Positions 34,169-43,625 of a DNA stretch of 64,000 nucleotides are shown piece after piece. Source of the DNA: Sphingobacterium multivorum (GTDB lineage: Bacteria; Bacteroidota; Bacteroidia; Sphingobacteriales; Sphingobacteriaceae). How positions within the stretch are numbered: the stretch's first letter is position 1; each line of letters opens with the position of its first letter. The stretch covers positions 4,836,001-4,900,000 of the forward strand of contig NZ_CP154261.1 of the NCBI RefSeq assembly GCF_039511225.1. The letters are read 5' to 3'. The notes below the pieces were generated by a model. That model ran no database searches. It was not told the origin of the DNA and worked only from the letters and a program-made list of their open reading frames with translations. The position numbers and the translations under genes were made by a program.

Positions 34169-34936
34169 TTAGCCGTTAAATACTTTAGCGATATCAATAA
34201 AATCTCTCGATTTTAAAGAAGCACCTCCAATCAAACCACCATCGATGTCGGCTTGAGCAAACAAATCTTTTGCATTACCTGGATTACAAGACCCTCCATA
34301 TAGAATACTTGTATTATCAGCAATCTCCTGACCATATTGATCAGCTAGCACCTCACGAATAAATTGATGAACCTCCTGTGCTTGCTCAGGGCTAGCTGTC
34401 AAGCCAGTACCGATTGCCCAAACTGGCTCATATGCCAATACCACAGCTGCAAAAGCTTCTTTAGACAAGTGGAACAATCCATCTGTCAATTGTGTTTTAA
34501 TCACATCAAAGAAAGCTCCAGATTCGCGTTCTTCTCTTGTTTCTCCAATACAGAATATTGGTGTCAAATCATGCTTTAATGCAATATCCACTTTAGATGC
34601 CAACAATGCATCAGTTTCACCAAAATAAGCACGTCTTTCAGAGTGACCTAAAATAACATGTGAAGCACCTACTGATTTTACTTGTGAAGCCGAAATCTCA
34701 CCTGTATAAGCACCCGACTCCGCTTGGTGAATGTTCTGAGCACCAATATTTACATTCGCGACATTTTTAGACAGTTGCCCAAGACTTGACAAATGAATAA
34801 ATGGACTACAAACAACCAATTCCTGGTTTCCAATCACTTCATCTTTGGCCATATTGATAATTTCAGAAAACAAGCTCAATCCTGATTGATAGTCTAAATT
34901 CATTTTCCAATTACCAGCTACGATTTTTTTACGCAT
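34169..34936 (-). CDS. tpiA: Triosephosphate isomerase
   Basis: A 255-residue glycolytic enzyme that interconverts DHAP and glyceraldehyde-3-phosphate. All catalytic residues are visible: the lysine in AGNWKMN (about residue 11), histidine in VILGHSERR (about 101), and glutamate in VLAYEPVWAIGTG (about 171). The phosphate loop YGGSCNPGN and GGASL close the barrel. It lies 11 bases after the GlmU-like gene, in the same operon. Confidence 0.98.
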   Translation of the reverse strand: MRKKIVAGNWKMNLDYQSGLSLFSEIINMAKDEVIGNQELVVCSPFIHLSSLGQLSKNVANVNIGAQNIHQAESGAYTGEISASQVKSVGASHVILGHSERRAYFGETDALLASKVDIALKHDLTPIFCIGETREERESGAFFDVIKTQLTDGLFHLSKEAFAAVVLAYEPVWAIGTGLTASPEQAQEVHQFIREVLADQYGQEIADNTSILYGGSCNPGNAKDLFAQADIDGGLIGGASLKSRDFIDIAKVFNG

Positions 34937-34947
34937 GATTTTACGAT

Positions 34948-36114
34948 TTAATTATATTTTTTGTTAAGTTGATTCAATTTATCTTTAATCTGCTCCGTGA
35001 GCTCTTCCCCTTTTGATGTATACAGCGTCTCCAGATATGCCATAAACTTATCAAATTCATAAGTCTGAGCACCTCCGTCAAACACCCAAGCAAATGACGG
35101 TACAAATTTAGCATAAAAACTTGTATCTGCTAGCATGCTTGCAATTCCAATTACTGTTCCTGTATTTAAAGCCGAATTTATGCCAAGGCGAGTATAGTCT
35201 CCAATAAAGGCACCGCATTTTAAAAGACCTGTATCCCGAACACTATCTAATGCATAATCGTAAATTGAAACAGTCTTTAAGTTATTCTTCAAATTGGAAT
35301 TAGAGGTACCAGCTCCTAAATTACACCAATCTCCTATTACCGAGCATCCTAGATAACCATGATGCCCCTTGGCCGAAAAATCACCAATGACCGAATTCCC
35401 GATCTCTCCCCCAATAACACTCTGCTTCCCTACCGAAACATTCCCATAAATCGTAGCGCCCATTTTTACAACGGCTCCTTTACCAAGATATAATGGACCA
35501 CGCAAATGCGCGCCCTCCATAATTGTAACATCTTCATCGATATATATGGGACCTTGTAGGGTATTGAGCGTAGCACATTCCATGCTAACACGATCAGCTA
35601 CATAAAGATCATTACCCAACAATTGATTTGTTCCAGATATACTGGACGACTGAACACTTTGTACCATATGATTGAAATCATGTGTTATTTCAGTTCCTGT
35701 GAGCAAAAACAGATCTTCTATCCCTTTTAATAGATCAACAGATATATCAACCTCTTGCACACGATAAGAGTCCTTATGCGTATAACAACAAGCTAAAACG
35801 TATCCGTCCTGTACAAGGACCTCTCCTACACGCAAGCGCTGTAGAAGCTGTAATAAGGCTACTGACGGAATAACGTTCTCAGACACCCATATAAGCCCCT
35901 CCTCATTCGCATGGGTGGTAATATAGTCTACATCAAATTTTAAAGCTAATTTTTGCCATTTCTCCCGTAAAGTCAGTATACCAACCCGAAGGTCCAAACA
36001 AGATTTCACGAAAGTAAATGGATAAAGACTCTTTCTATCAAAAGTAGTTAATGGGGAGCTAAGCTTATCCAACAATTGGATCGAATCAAAGCAATCTGTA
36101 AAGAAGATTTTCAC
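34948..36114 (-). CDS. GlmU-like putative sugar nucleotidyltransferase
   Basis: A 388-residue Bacteroidota protein related to GlmU (TIGR03991-type, from memory). The N-terminal half is a shortened nucleotidyltransferase-like domain without a clear GxGTRM pyrophosphorylase loop. The C-terminal half (about 190-370) is a left-handed beta-helix with hexapeptide repeats such as LGKGAVVKMGATIYGNVSVGK. The substrate is unknown; an acetyltransferase role in sugar-nucleotide production is possible. It leads the tpiA-prmA-mpl run. A predicted terminator of rpmE2 ends just upstream, so its promoter must be very close. Confidence 0.82.
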   Translation of the reverse strand: MKIFFTDCFDSIQLLDKLSSPLTTFDRKSLYPFTFVKSCLDLRVGILTLREKWQKLALKFDVDYITTHANEEGLIWVSENVIPSVALLQLLQRLRVGEVLVQDGYVLACCYTHKDSYRVQEVDISVDLLKGIEDLFLLTGTEITHDFNHMVQSVQSSSISGTNQLLGNDLYVADRVSMECATLNTLQGPIYIDEDVTIMEGAHLRGPLYLGKGAVVKMGATIYGNVSVGKQSVIGGEIGNSVIGDFSAKGHHGYLGCSVIGDWCNLGAGTSNSNLKNNLKTVSIYDYALDSVRDTGLLKCGAFIGDYTRLGINSALNTGTVIGIASMLADTSFYAKFVPSFAWVFDGGAQTYEFDKFMAYLETLYTSKGEELTEQIKDKLNQLNKKYN

Positions 36115-36125
36115 AAATTAAAAAT

Positions 36126-36161
36126 AACAAAAAAAACCCGACAAATTATATTTATCGAGTT
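36126..36161 (-). terminator. Terminator of rpmE2
   Basis: On the minus strand AACTCGATAAAT (36161-36150) pairs with ATTTGTCGGGTT (36146-36135), with two G-U pairs, followed by a run of T. It ends 12 bases before the next gene's start. Confidence 0.72.
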
Positions 36162-36192
36162 CTTAATATTGTAATATACAGATCTGCTACAA

Positions 36193-36441
36193 TTATTTTT
36201 TGTTGTAACGGTTACGGAATTTGTCGATACGACCAGCAGTATCAACCAATTTCATTTTACCTGTATAGAAAGGGTGTGATGTATGAGAAATCTCTAATTT
36301 TACAACTGGATACTCATTTCCGTCTTCCCATGTAATAGTCTCTTTTGTATCAACACAAGATTTTGTAATAAAAGCATAGTCATTTGACATATCTTTAAAT
36401 ACAACTAATCTGTAATTTGAAGGATGCAAATCTTTTTTCAT
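36193..36441 (-). CDS. rpmE2: Ribosomal protein L31, type B
   Basis: An 82-residue 50S subunit protein. The start MKKDLHPSNYRLVVFKD and the end SHPFYTGKMKLVDTAGRIDKF are typical. It has only one cysteine, so it is the zinc-free type B form, which in many bacteria replaces the zinc-binding form. No second L31 gene is in the window, so whether it is the sole or the alternative form cannot be told. It has its own terminator downstream. Confidence 0.97.
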   Translation of the reverse strand: MKKDLHPSNYRLVVFKDMSNDYAFITKSCVDTKETITWEDGNEYPVVKLEISHTSHPFYTGKMKLVDTAGRIDKFRNRYNKK

Positions 36442-36666
36442 TATTATTATGATTACGTATATTCAATTATTGAGGTGCAAAGATAACTTATAAAAATGTA
36501 ACTTACAACAATTACGAAGAATAATTAGTTGAAATTTTCCACATTTTAGTTAACAGCACTTATCAAGGGCACAAATGTAACAATCTTTATCCTAACCAAA
36601 GAATAATTTTGTTTATCGACTTTTTTACCTAACTTAACTTACTACAATTAAATCACTTACATAATT

Positions 36667-37005
36667 ATGAGCAAATTAGATGAAAAAATTGCTGCATATG
36701 TTGCAGAATCAAAAAAGCTAGGCTTATCATTAGATGAAGCATTTATTGCAAAAGTAACAAAAGGAATAGGACCTTCCATTTACAATGCAGACTCGGAAAC
36801 CATTGCTGCATCAGATCCCGAAGAACTTAACCGTGTCAAACAAAACTTTTTGATCAAAAAATTAGGCCTAAAAGATGGCCCTGATTTAGACAAGGCACTA
36901 GAGGAAGTGATTACCGCTATTGGCAAATCCAATAAAAATAAATACCGTGTATTAGTATATGCTTTATTGGCAAAGAAATTCAAAAAAGAATCTGTTTACC
37001 AATAA
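36667..37005 (+). CDS. DUF2853 family protein
   Basis: A 112-residue protein of the DUF2853 family. Its ends and repeats are typical: KLDEKIAAYVAESKKLGL, then AKVTKGIGPSIYNAD, ASDPEELNRVKQNFLIKKLGL and NKYRVLVYALLAKKFKK. It is helical, soluble and without known function. It is highly charged. It is a single gene, convergent with the CBM9-like gene. Confidence 0.88.
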   Translation: MSKLDEKIAAYVAESKKLGLSLDEAFIAKVTKGIGPSIYNADSETIAASDPEELNRVKQNFLIKKLGLKDGPDLDKALEEVITAIGKSNKNKYRVLVYALLAKKFKKESVYQ

Positions 37006-37029
37006 GCATCACCTTTTTTCACTCAACTC

Positions 37030-37674
37030 CTAACCAAAGACCATTTCTCCAAAAAACTCAGGGAGATGGAAATTAGGAGTTGGGTTTTCTATTTTATTCC
37101 AAGATATAAAATGTGGTTGTTTGAGATGATCACCACATTTGTAAAAATTCCCATGTATCCGTTTACCTTTCAGGTCTATAAGATCGTCAAACTGAAATAC
37201 AGCAAATGGAATGACCTCAATCATACTCCATCGCTTATCGGAACCATTACGCTCAATTAAAGAGTAAGTACGCACCTGTTCTATTGTTGTACTATCCAAT
37301 CGATTTCTACTCGCCTTTTCGGCCGGACCATAACCGATCAAGCCTGTTCCAATTAGATTAAATTCCAGGTTATAATAATGTTCGCGTCCATCAAAAGAAA
37401 TAAAGAACTCCACACAGCTATCTTCCCATACATTTTGATTTGTTTCGGAATAATTACCCCGAAGTTGTTCTTCGACGACATCATATTGCAACACAATATA
37501 TTCCCGGCTGTAGCCAATCTTAAATTGTACCTCAGGTTTATACGGAAAAGATTCGCTCCAATTGTTAAACTCCAAAGAATGTGATTCAAAATTGTTCAAG
37601 AGCTTCGACAAGGTGTTATAATCAAGTGTATTTGTCAGATCCGCTACGATAGGCGATATGGTTAGTTTTTTCAT
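37030..37674 (-). CDS. CBM9-like carbohydrate-binding family protein
   Basis: A 214-residue protein of the CBM9-like/DOMON beta-sandwich fold (FKIGYSREYIVLQYDVVEE, NVWEDSCVEFFISFDGREHYYNLEFNLIG, split by a loop). I place the start at the ATG at 37674. A longer frame begins at 37710, but this would lie inside the terminator hairpin of the kinase gene, and its extra residues are unlike the family. It has no signal peptide in this form. It lies downstream of a sugar-kinase-like gene and may act in the same sugar process; that is inference. Confidence 0.78.
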   Translation of the reverse strand: MKKLTISPIVADLTNTLDYNTLSKLLNNFESHSLEFNNWSESFPYKPEVQFKIGYSREYIVLQYDVVEEQLRGNYSETNQNVWEDSCVEFFISFDGREHYYNLEFNLIGTGLIGYGPAEKASRNRLDSTTIEQVRTYSLIERNGSDKRWSMIEVIPFAVFQFDDLIDLKGKRIHGNFYKCGDHLKQPHFISWNKIENPTPNFHLPEFFGEMVFG

Positions 37675-37689
37675 TTGAATATATTTTTT

Positions 37690-37729
37690 TAAAGAAAAAA
37701 GAAGCTTCATCTAAGCGATGGAAGCTTCT
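37690..37729 (-). terminator. Terminator of the kinase gene
   Basis: GAAGCTTCATC (37701-37711) pairs with GATGGAAGCTTC (37717-37728) with one bulge. On the minus strand a T-rich tract follows. It decides the start of the gene downstream. Confidence 0.8.
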
Positions 37730-37754
37730 CAATATGATTAAAGGTATAAAATTG

Positions 37755-38861
37755 TTAAATGCAATCAAAAACTACCTTCCGCATAAATGCTTCATTCTTT
37801 TCCATCTCTTCAACCAATTTCAATTGCGTGTTTGTACGCACCAGATTATGGTCTTCATATTTAGTCTTGTAGTAATGATCTCCTTCCAAATAGTCCGTTA
37901 AGAAACGTACTCCTTGCATATAGGGCAATAAGAAGGCCCCATCTACCAATGTCTCTTTCTCCAAAGTTGTCAAGAAGTCGTTAGCTTCTTCCAAATAACC
38001 CTCGGCATAGGCCTTATATAAAGCAAGATTTAACAGAATTTTCGAAACATCCTTTTCATCTTCGGCAACGGGGTTAATAATCGTCCGAATCGCATCCCCA
38101 AAGTCGTATGCGACATAACCGGGCATGACTGTATCTAGGTCGATCACACATTGCATCTTATCGTGGCTGTCTAAGAGTACATTATTAAACTTGGTATCAT
38201 TATGGGTAATACGCAGCGGTAGGTCGCCCTTACTACCAAGTTCAAGAATGGTTTTCATTCGACCTTCACGACTAAAGATAAAATCCAATTTGTCCTTTAC
38301 GGACACTACGCGTTGGCACACATCTTTAGCGATTGCCTTTCGAAGATTTTCAAGTCTAAACTCTATATTATGAAAGTTGGGAAGTACTTCAACGATCAAC
38401 GAAGCATCTAAATCCGACAGCTGTTTTTGAAACAATCCAAAAGCACGGCCACCCTCGGCTGCTTGGACTTCTGTCTCTACAATATCGTAGCTTTTCGTAT
38501 CCTCTATGAGGATAAACATGCGCCAATAATTATCCTGACTATCTTTTATATATAATTCCCCAGCTTTTGTAGGAACAATTGTCAATACATGATCGCTGAT
38601 TCTTTTTCCTTCAGCGACTTTAACTTTCTTACTAAGATGCTTGGTGACAATCTCAATATTATGCATTAATCCATCCACGTTCGGAAAAACATGGTGATTA
38701 ATACGTTGTAATAAATGCGATATACCGCTATCTACAGTAGTAACTACACGATAGGTATCATTGATATGACCAGAACCAAACGGTTGCACTGAAATGATAT
38801 CTCCTTCTAATGTGAATTGTTTTGCTGCGCTCTCTACTACTAATTGGTTAAAATCAGACAT
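37755..38861 (-). CDS. APH-fold sugar kinase, N-acetylhexosamine kinase-like
   Basis: A 368-residue kinase of the aminoglycoside phosphotransferase fold. The N-lobe has QPFGSGHINDTYRVV, a glycine-rich loop; the catalytic loop is LRITHNDTKFNNVLLD (about 215-230) and the metal-binding CVIDLDTVMPGYVAYDFGD follows (about 240). The HND and DLDT motifs and length resemble N-acetylhexosamine 1-kinases (NahK), not antibiotic kinases. It diverges from a GH109-like gene across two LacI-type operators, which fits a GalNAc-use unit. The exact sugar is unproven. Confidence 0.82.
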   Translation of the reverse strand: MSDFNQLVVESAAKQFTLEGDIISVQPFGSGHINDTYRVVTTVDSGISHLLQRINHHVFPNVDGLMHNIEIVTKHLSKKVKVAEGKRISDHVLTIVPTKAGELYIKDSQDNYWRMFILIEDTKSYDIVETEVQAAEGGRAFGLFQKQLSDLDASLIVEVLPNFHNIEFRLENLRKAIAKDVCQRVVSVKDKLDFIFSREGRMKTILELGSKGDLPLRITHNDTKFNNVLLDSHDKMQCVIDLDTVMPGYVAYDFGDAIRTIINPVAEDEKDVSKILLNLALYKAYAEGYLEEANDFLTTLEKETLVDGAFLLPYMQGVRFLTDYLEGDHYYKTKYEDHNLVRTNTQLKLVEEMEKNEAFMRKVVFDCI

Positions 38862-38938
38862 TAAACTATGTTTTTTAAATCATCAATGTGCTTGCAATAT
38901 CACAAATTGAATTAATAAATGATAATTTTTATTTCAAT

Positions 38939-38948
38939 CAAACGTTTG
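38939..38948. promoter_or_regulatory. LacI-type operator 1 (CAAACGTTTG)
   Basis: CAAACGTTTG is a perfect palindrome with the AAACGTTT core typical of LacI-family operators with a central CG. Its centre is 32 bases from that of operator 2, three helical turns. It lies nearer the kinase gene. Confidence 0.72.
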
Positions 38949-38969
38949 CATGAAATTTAATAAAATTAA

Positions 38970-38981
38970 GCAAACGTTTGC
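38970..38981. promoter_or_regulatory. LacI-type operator 2 (GCAAACGTTTGC)
   Basis: A perfect 12-base palindrome GCAAACGTTTGC. It ends three bases before TTTC (38984-38987), a -33-like box 20 bases upstream of TATATTTG (39008-39015). A repressor bound here would sit against the GH109 promoter. The two operators together can serve both divergent genes. No LacI gene is in the window. Confidence 0.75.
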
Positions 38982-38983
38982 AC

Positions 38984-39015
38984 TTTCATTTATCCCAAAT
39001 GAAATAATATATTTG
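38984..39015 (+). promoter_or_regulatory. Promoter of the GH109-like gene
   Basis: TTTC (38984-38987) and TATATTTG (39008-39015) with a 20-base gap. It is a good -7 box with a weaker -33 box. Confidence 0.55.
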
Positions 39016-39091
39016 TTAATAGTACCCAGTCTCAAAGACTGTTTTCAAACAAGTAAATAACTAATATACAAACTCCTTATATCTCAAAACA

Positions 39092-40438
39092 ATGGATAGA
39101 AGAAATTTCATAAAATCGACTGCCATCACTACAGCTGGAATCGGTGTCCTTTCAAGTACAGAATTATTTGCCCAAACAAATGGCAAGATAAAAATCGGTT
39201 TTATTGGTGTGGGTCTTAGAGGACGTAATCACGTTCAAATTGCCCTAAACAGAGATGATTTAGAAATTGTGGCTGTCTGTGACACCCAAGAAGAATCTCT
39301 AGCACAATGCCGCAAACAATTCAACGCAAAAGGCACCAAACTTCCAAAAGAATATACTGGTGGCGTTGATGCTTACAAAAAGATGTTAAGCAATGAAAAA
39401 TTAGATGCTGTCATTATTGCAACACCTTGGCAATTCCACAAAAACCAAGCTATTGACGCAATGAAAGCTGGACTATACGTAGGTTGCGAGGTTATAGCAG
39501 GTCTAACGCTACAAGATCACTGGGATATTGTGAAAGTATCCGAAGAAACCGGAAAGCCTTACATGACCCTAGAAAATGTGGCATTCCGTCGTGACGTACT
39601 TGCTGTATTGAATATGCACAGACAAGGACTATTTGGTGAATTGTTGCACCTGGAAGGCGGTTATCAACACGATTTACGCGAAGTATTATTCAATGACGGA
39701 AAAGCGTATTATGGCCATGGCGTTGAATATGGCCCGAAAGCGATTTCTGAGGCACAATGGCGTACACAGTTCAATATCGATCAAGATGGTGATCTATATC
39801 CTACCCACGGTTTAGGTCCAATTATGCAATTTGCAGATATCAACAAGGGCAACAGATTCACCCATATCACTTCGTACTCAAGTAAAGCCCGTGGATTGGC
39901 AGCCTATGTCAATAAAGTTTCCCCAGGACACCCCAACGGTAAGATCAATTACAAAAATGGTGATATCACACAAACGATGTTACAATGTGCAAATGGAGAA
40001 ACCATGTTATTAACGCATGATACACACTTGCCAAGACCTTACTCTATCGGCTTCCGCGTACAAGGAACAGATGGTATTTGGATGGATGTTGCAAAAGGTA
40101 TTCACATCGAGGGTAAATCCAAACCACACACGTGGGATTCTGCAGATGAATGGGTAAAGAAATACGATCACCCAATCTGGCAAAAATATGAAGCGGTAGC
40201 AAACGGTTCTGGTCATGGTGGCATGGACTGGTTTGTATTCAATGCGTTCATTCAGGCGGTAAAACAAAAGGTACAGACGCCAATTGACGTATATGATTCA
40301 GTAACCATGAGTGCTGTATTCCCATTATCTACCGAGTCTATTGCAAAAGGAAATAAAACGTTGGAATTCCCTGATTTCACAAAAGGAAAATGGAAAACCA
40401 AGAAAAATACTTTTATGCTAGATGACAGTGGAATGTAA
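39092..40438 (+). CDS. GH109-like Gfo/Idh/MocA oxidoreductase
   Basis: A 448-residue protein with a twin-arginine start (MDRRNFIKST). The NAD-binding Rossmann domain shows IGFIGVGLRGRNHVQIAL and VAVCDTQEESL (residues about 35-75). The C-terminal domain has the GH109 motifs HGLGPIMQFADINKGNRF, SGHGGMDWFVFNAF. GH109 enzymes remove alpha-GalNAc by an NAD-dependent redox mechanism. The Tat signal implies export with bound NAD. It is divergent from a kinase likely acting on an N-acetylhexosamine, which supports a GalNAc role. No enzyme assay evidence exists here. Confidence 0.9.
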   Translation: MDRRNFIKSTAITTAGIGVLSSTELFAQTNGKIKIGFIGVGLRGRNHVQIALNRDDLEIVAVCDTQEESLAQCRKQFNAKGTKLPKEYTGGVDAYKKMLSNEKLDAVIIATPWQFHKNQAIDAMKAGLYVGCEVIAGLTLQDHWDIVKVSEETGKPYMTLENVAFRRDVLAVLNMHRQGLFGELLHLEGGYQHDLREVLFNDGKAYYGHGVEYGPKAISEAQWRTQFNIDQDGDLYPTHGLGPIMQFADINKGNRFTHITSYSSKARGLAAYVNKVSPGHPNGKINYKNGDITQTMLQCANGETMLLTHDTHLPRPYSIGFRVQGTDGIWMDVAKGIHIEGKSKPHTWDSADEWVKKYDHPIWQKYEAVANGSGHGGMDWFVFNAFIQAVKQKVQTPIDVYDSVTMSAVFPLSTESIAKGNKTLEFPDFTKGKWKTKKNTFMLDDSGM

Positions 40439-40462
40439 TTGAAAAAACATTCTTATTATTAT

Positions 40463-40495
40463 AAAAGCCGTATTGAAAGATATACGGCTTTTTTT
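40463..40495 (+). terminator. Terminator of the GH109-like gene
   Basis: GCCGTAT (40467-40473) and ATACGGC (40482-40488) form a stem, flanked by A and T runs. Confidence 0.85.
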
Positions 40496-40583
40496 ATGGA
40501 TGCTTGACATAATCATAATAATCCTACTTTTTAGCTGGTCTTTTCCGTAAATTAGCACTAGCAAACAACTTTTTCAACTCATT

Positions 40584-41876
40584 ATGCTTACCGAAGCAAT
40601 TATTATTTTAGTCCTGATTATTCTAAACGGAATACTATCGGCATCAGAAATATCCATCGTATCCAGCAGAAAGGCAAGGCTACAGGCTGAAAGCGATAAA
40701 AACAATGCTGCAGCCAAAATAGCGCTAAACCTAAAAGAATCGCCCAACAACTTTCTATCCACTGTACAAATAGGCATTACCCTTATCGGCATTCTAACCG
40801 GTTTTTTTTCTGGTGGTAGTATTTCCACATATCTAGTCGGCATATTTAATAAGTCCAGTATTATAGCCCCCTATAGCGAACAGCTCGCTGTAATCATTGT
40901 CGTCTTTATCATCACCTACTTTTCGTTGGTGCTTGGTGAATTAGTCCCCAAACGTATCGGTATGGCTATTCCGGAGAAGTATGCCATGCTAATCGCTTAC
41001 CCGATGAACCTGCTCAGCAAAATCGTACGACCATTTGTATGGCTACTCAGTATGTCGACAGAGTTTATTGTCAAAATACTCAATATCAAGAGTAGCGGCA
41101 ATAGTGTCACGGAAGAAGAAATTAAGGCGCTAGTAGACGAAGGTGTCGACAGTGGTGTCATCGAAGGTATTGAGCACGATATCGTCGACCGTCTATTGAG
41201 TTTAGGGGACAAAAAGGCGGTCAACCTAATGACTCACCGCAAAAACATTGTTTTTTTGGATCTGGAAGATTCTTTTGAAGAAAACAGAAAGATCATACTG
41301 GACAACGATCATTCCATCTACCCGGTCTGTGAAGGTGGACTCGACAATATTAAAGGTGTTGTTCATGTAAAGTCCTTACTACGACAATGCCTCCAAAACG
41401 AACCATTTGATCTAAGAATGCTTATGTTACCCATCAAATTTGTGAACGAATTTAGCTCATCTTATAGCATCATGAATACCCTGCGCACCTCCAGTATACA
41501 TCAGGCGGTTGTCATTGATGAATATGGTTCGCCACAGGGAATCATTACGTTACGGGATATCGTTGGCGATTTGGTAGGGAACATCACCGAAAGCGACCTA
41601 AGTGCCCGACCGACAATACGTCAATTGGAAAACGGCGATTATGTTGTCGACGGACAATATCAGATCGAGGACCTTTTGGATGAATTTGAAATCGGTCTTT
41701 CTGAGGAAGACGAAGATGGGATCAACAATGTAACTACCGTAGGAGGCCTAGTGTTCCTAAGATTAGATCACGTGCCCGAAGAAGGCGAACGTGTCCGATT
41801 TAAAAATCTGGTTTTCGAAGTGCTTGATATGGATGGGCACCGCATCGATAAACTACTTTTGAAAGTGGAGGAATAA
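40584..41876 (+). CDS. CNNM/HlyC-CorC family membrane protein
   Basis: A 430-residue inner-membrane protein. The DUF21 (CNNM) transmembrane domain occupies residues 1-180 with four segments (EISIVSSRKARLQ, FSLVLGELVPKRIG). Two CBS domains follow (about 205-330; YPVCEGG, QAVVIDEYGSPQGIITL) and a CorC_HlyC domain ends it (about 345-430; GDYVVDGQYQIEDLLDEF). Members are linked to magnesium or cobalt efflux; the older 'hemolysin' name is misleading. It is a single gene with a bidirectional terminator. Confidence 0.93.
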   Translation: MLTEAIIILVLIILNGILSASEISIVSSRKARLQAESDKNNAAAKIALNLKESPNNFLSTVQIGITLIGILTGFFSGGSISTYLVGIFNKSSIIAPYSEQLAVIIVVFIITYFSLVLGELVPKRIGMAIPEKYAMLIAYPMNLLSKIVRPFVWLLSMSTEFIVKILNIKSSGNSVTEEEIKALVDEGVDSGVIEGIEHDIVDRLLSLGDKKAVNLMTHRKNIVFLDLEDSFEENRKIILDNDHSIYPVCEGGLDNIKGVVHVKSLLRQCLQNEPFDLRMLMLPIKFVNEFSSSYSIMNTLRTSSIHQAVVIDEYGSPQGIITLRDIVGDLVGNITESDLSARPTIRQLENGDYVVDGQYQIEDLLDEFEIGLSEEDEDGINNVTTVGGLVFLRLDHVPEEGERVRFKNLVFEVLDMDGHRIDKLLLKVEE

Positions 41877-41885
41877 AAGAATATA

Positions 41886-41929
41886 AAAAGCGGTTGGTTG
41901 ATCGAAGTACTGATCAGCCAACCGCTTTT
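41886..41929. terminator. Bidirectional terminator
   Basis: GCGGTTGGTTGATC (41890-41903) pairs with GATCAGCCAACCGC (41912-41925), with A and T runs outside. It separates the CNNM gene from the convergent POT gene. Confidence 0.9.
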
Positions 41930-41952
41930 ATATGCTCACCTTCTACAACAAT

Positions 41953-43542
41953 TTAGTTGATGCCGTGCATCATTTTTTTCAATAAGGGGTTAAAGATGAT
42001 CAACAACAATGCAGTAACTCCCGGAACTATTGCAAATATCATAAAGAAGTAAGACATCGAATGTTCTTCTGTAATGCGATCAATGTATGACCCTAAAAAT
42101 CCACCGATAAAATTGGCAATAGCCGAAGCACAGAACCAACAACCGAAAAGAAGTCCCAAAAATTTCTTTGGAGAAAGCTTACTGACATAAGACAAACCAA
42201 CAGGAGACAAACAAAGCTCTCCTGCGGAATGGAAAAAATAGGCGATTACAAGCCAAATCATACTGACCGAGGCTGTCTTGGCACCTTGAGGAATCTCGCT
42301 TGCCCCATAAGCCAGTGCCGCAAATCCGATACCCACTAATATTAAGCCCAATGCAAACTTAACAGGACCAGATGGATTCCATATTTTTTCCCAGAATTTA
42401 CTAAATGACGATGCCAGTGAAATGATAAAAAATGCATTCAAAATCTGAAACCATGAAGCGCCGACTTCTGATCCAGTTATTCCTATTTCTCTAAAGACTT
42501 TCCAAAGTCCCAAACACCAAATTATACCAAACGAAATACCAGTAAATAAGATTGTTAACGGATATTGTTTATATATCTTTCTAGCCAATGCCGTTAAAAC
42601 GATCGTCACAATGACAATTGGCACAATGGTCAAAATAGTATCAATCCATTTAAATGTCACAGCCGAACTTCCAGACAGAACCCTCTGTGTATAATCCTTT
42701 GCGAATATTGACATGGATCCGCCTGCTTGTTCAAAAGACAGAAAGAAAACTACACTAGCCAACATGAATATGGTGACGACGATCAATCTATCTCGGACAA
42801 CATGTGCTGGAATGACCTCTTCCTCTTCTTCGTGATTCTTGATCTTTTTTTCATGGTAAGCCTGAAGTGCTTTAGGAGAATCTCCGATGATACCAAATAT
42901 CTTTTGTCCAAAATAGAATTGCAACATACCAAAGAACATAAACACTCCAGCGAGTCCGAATCCATAATGCCAACCGATCTTCTCACCAATGTAACCACAT
43001 AATAGCATTCCTAAAAATGATCCGGCATTGATTCCCATATAAAATATGGTATAACCAGCGTCCTTTTTAGGACTTTGATCTGGGTAGAGATTTCCCACCA
43101 TGGAAGAAATATTAGGTTTAAACATCCCGTTTCCTAGGATCATTAAGACAAGACCAAGATAAAAGAAATTTGAATTTACGCCCTCAAATGCCATAGACAA
43201 ATGCCCCAAGGTCATGACCAAAGCACCGATCAAAATTGCCTTTTTAAAACCGGTTAGCTTATCCGCTATCATTCCACCGATCAATGGTGTCAAATAGACG
43301 AAACCAGTATACAAACCGTAAAGTTTCATGGCCCGTTCATTACTCCATTCCCATCCTCCATCAGCAATGGAACTTATTAAAAATAAGGTCAACAATGCCC
43401 GCATACCGTAATAGCTAAACCGCTCCCACATCTCTGTAAAGAATAGGACAAATAATCCGGCAGGATGTCCATTTACCATCTTGTCATCGATCCCCTGCTT
43501 AGCAAGATGCGCTACAAGAACTTGATCTTTTTCTTGATTCAT
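41953..43542 (-). CDS. POT/PTR family peptide transporter
   Basis: A 529-residue proton-coupled peptide transporter. Key motifs: EMWERFSYYGMRALL (ExxER, about residue 37), GNGMFKPNISSMVGNLYP, FYMGINAGSFLGMLLCGYIG and GELCLSPVGLSYVSKLSPKK. It ends MMHGIN, like the other paralogues. It is very like the next gene (43626-45200) along its whole length, so the two are a tandem duplication. The 83-base gap between them shows no clear terminator, and they may be co-transcribed. Confidence 0.93.
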   Translation of the reverse strand: MNQEKDQVLVAHLAKQGIDDKMVNGHPAGLFVLFFTEMWERFSYYGMRALLTLFLISSIADGGWEWSNERAMKLYGLYTGFVYLTPLIGGMIADKLTGFKKAILIGALVMTLGHLSMAFEGVNSNFFYLGLVLMILGNGMFKPNISSMVGNLYPDQSPKKDAGYTIFYMGINAGSFLGMLLCGYIGEKIGWHYGFGLAGVFMFFGMLQFYFGQKIFGIIGDSPKALQAYHEKKIKNHEEEEEVIPAHVVRDRLIVVTIFMLASVVFFLSFEQAGGSMSIFAKDYTQRVLSGSSAVTFKWIDTILTIVPIVIVTIVLTALARKIYKQYPLTILFTGISFGIIWCLGLWKVFREIGITGSEVGASWFQILNAFFIISLASSFSKFWEKIWNPSGPVKFALGLILVGIGFAALAYGASEIPQGAKTASVSMIWLVIAYFFHSAGELCLSPVGLSYVSKLSPKKFLGLLFGCWFCASAIANFIGGFLGSYIDRITEEHSMSYFFMIFAIVPGVTALLLIIFNPLLKKMMHGIN

Positions 43543-43625
43543 ATAATTTCAATAATTTTTTTATAACTCAGGTTTTGTTTTTATTTTGATAAAAATCGCT
43601 TGAAGATACACTATTTTTCTATGAA

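Noticed and set aside
37675..37710. Longer N-terminus of the CBM9-like protein
   Set aside because: The extra codons lie in the kinase gene's terminator hairpin and add residues unlike the family.
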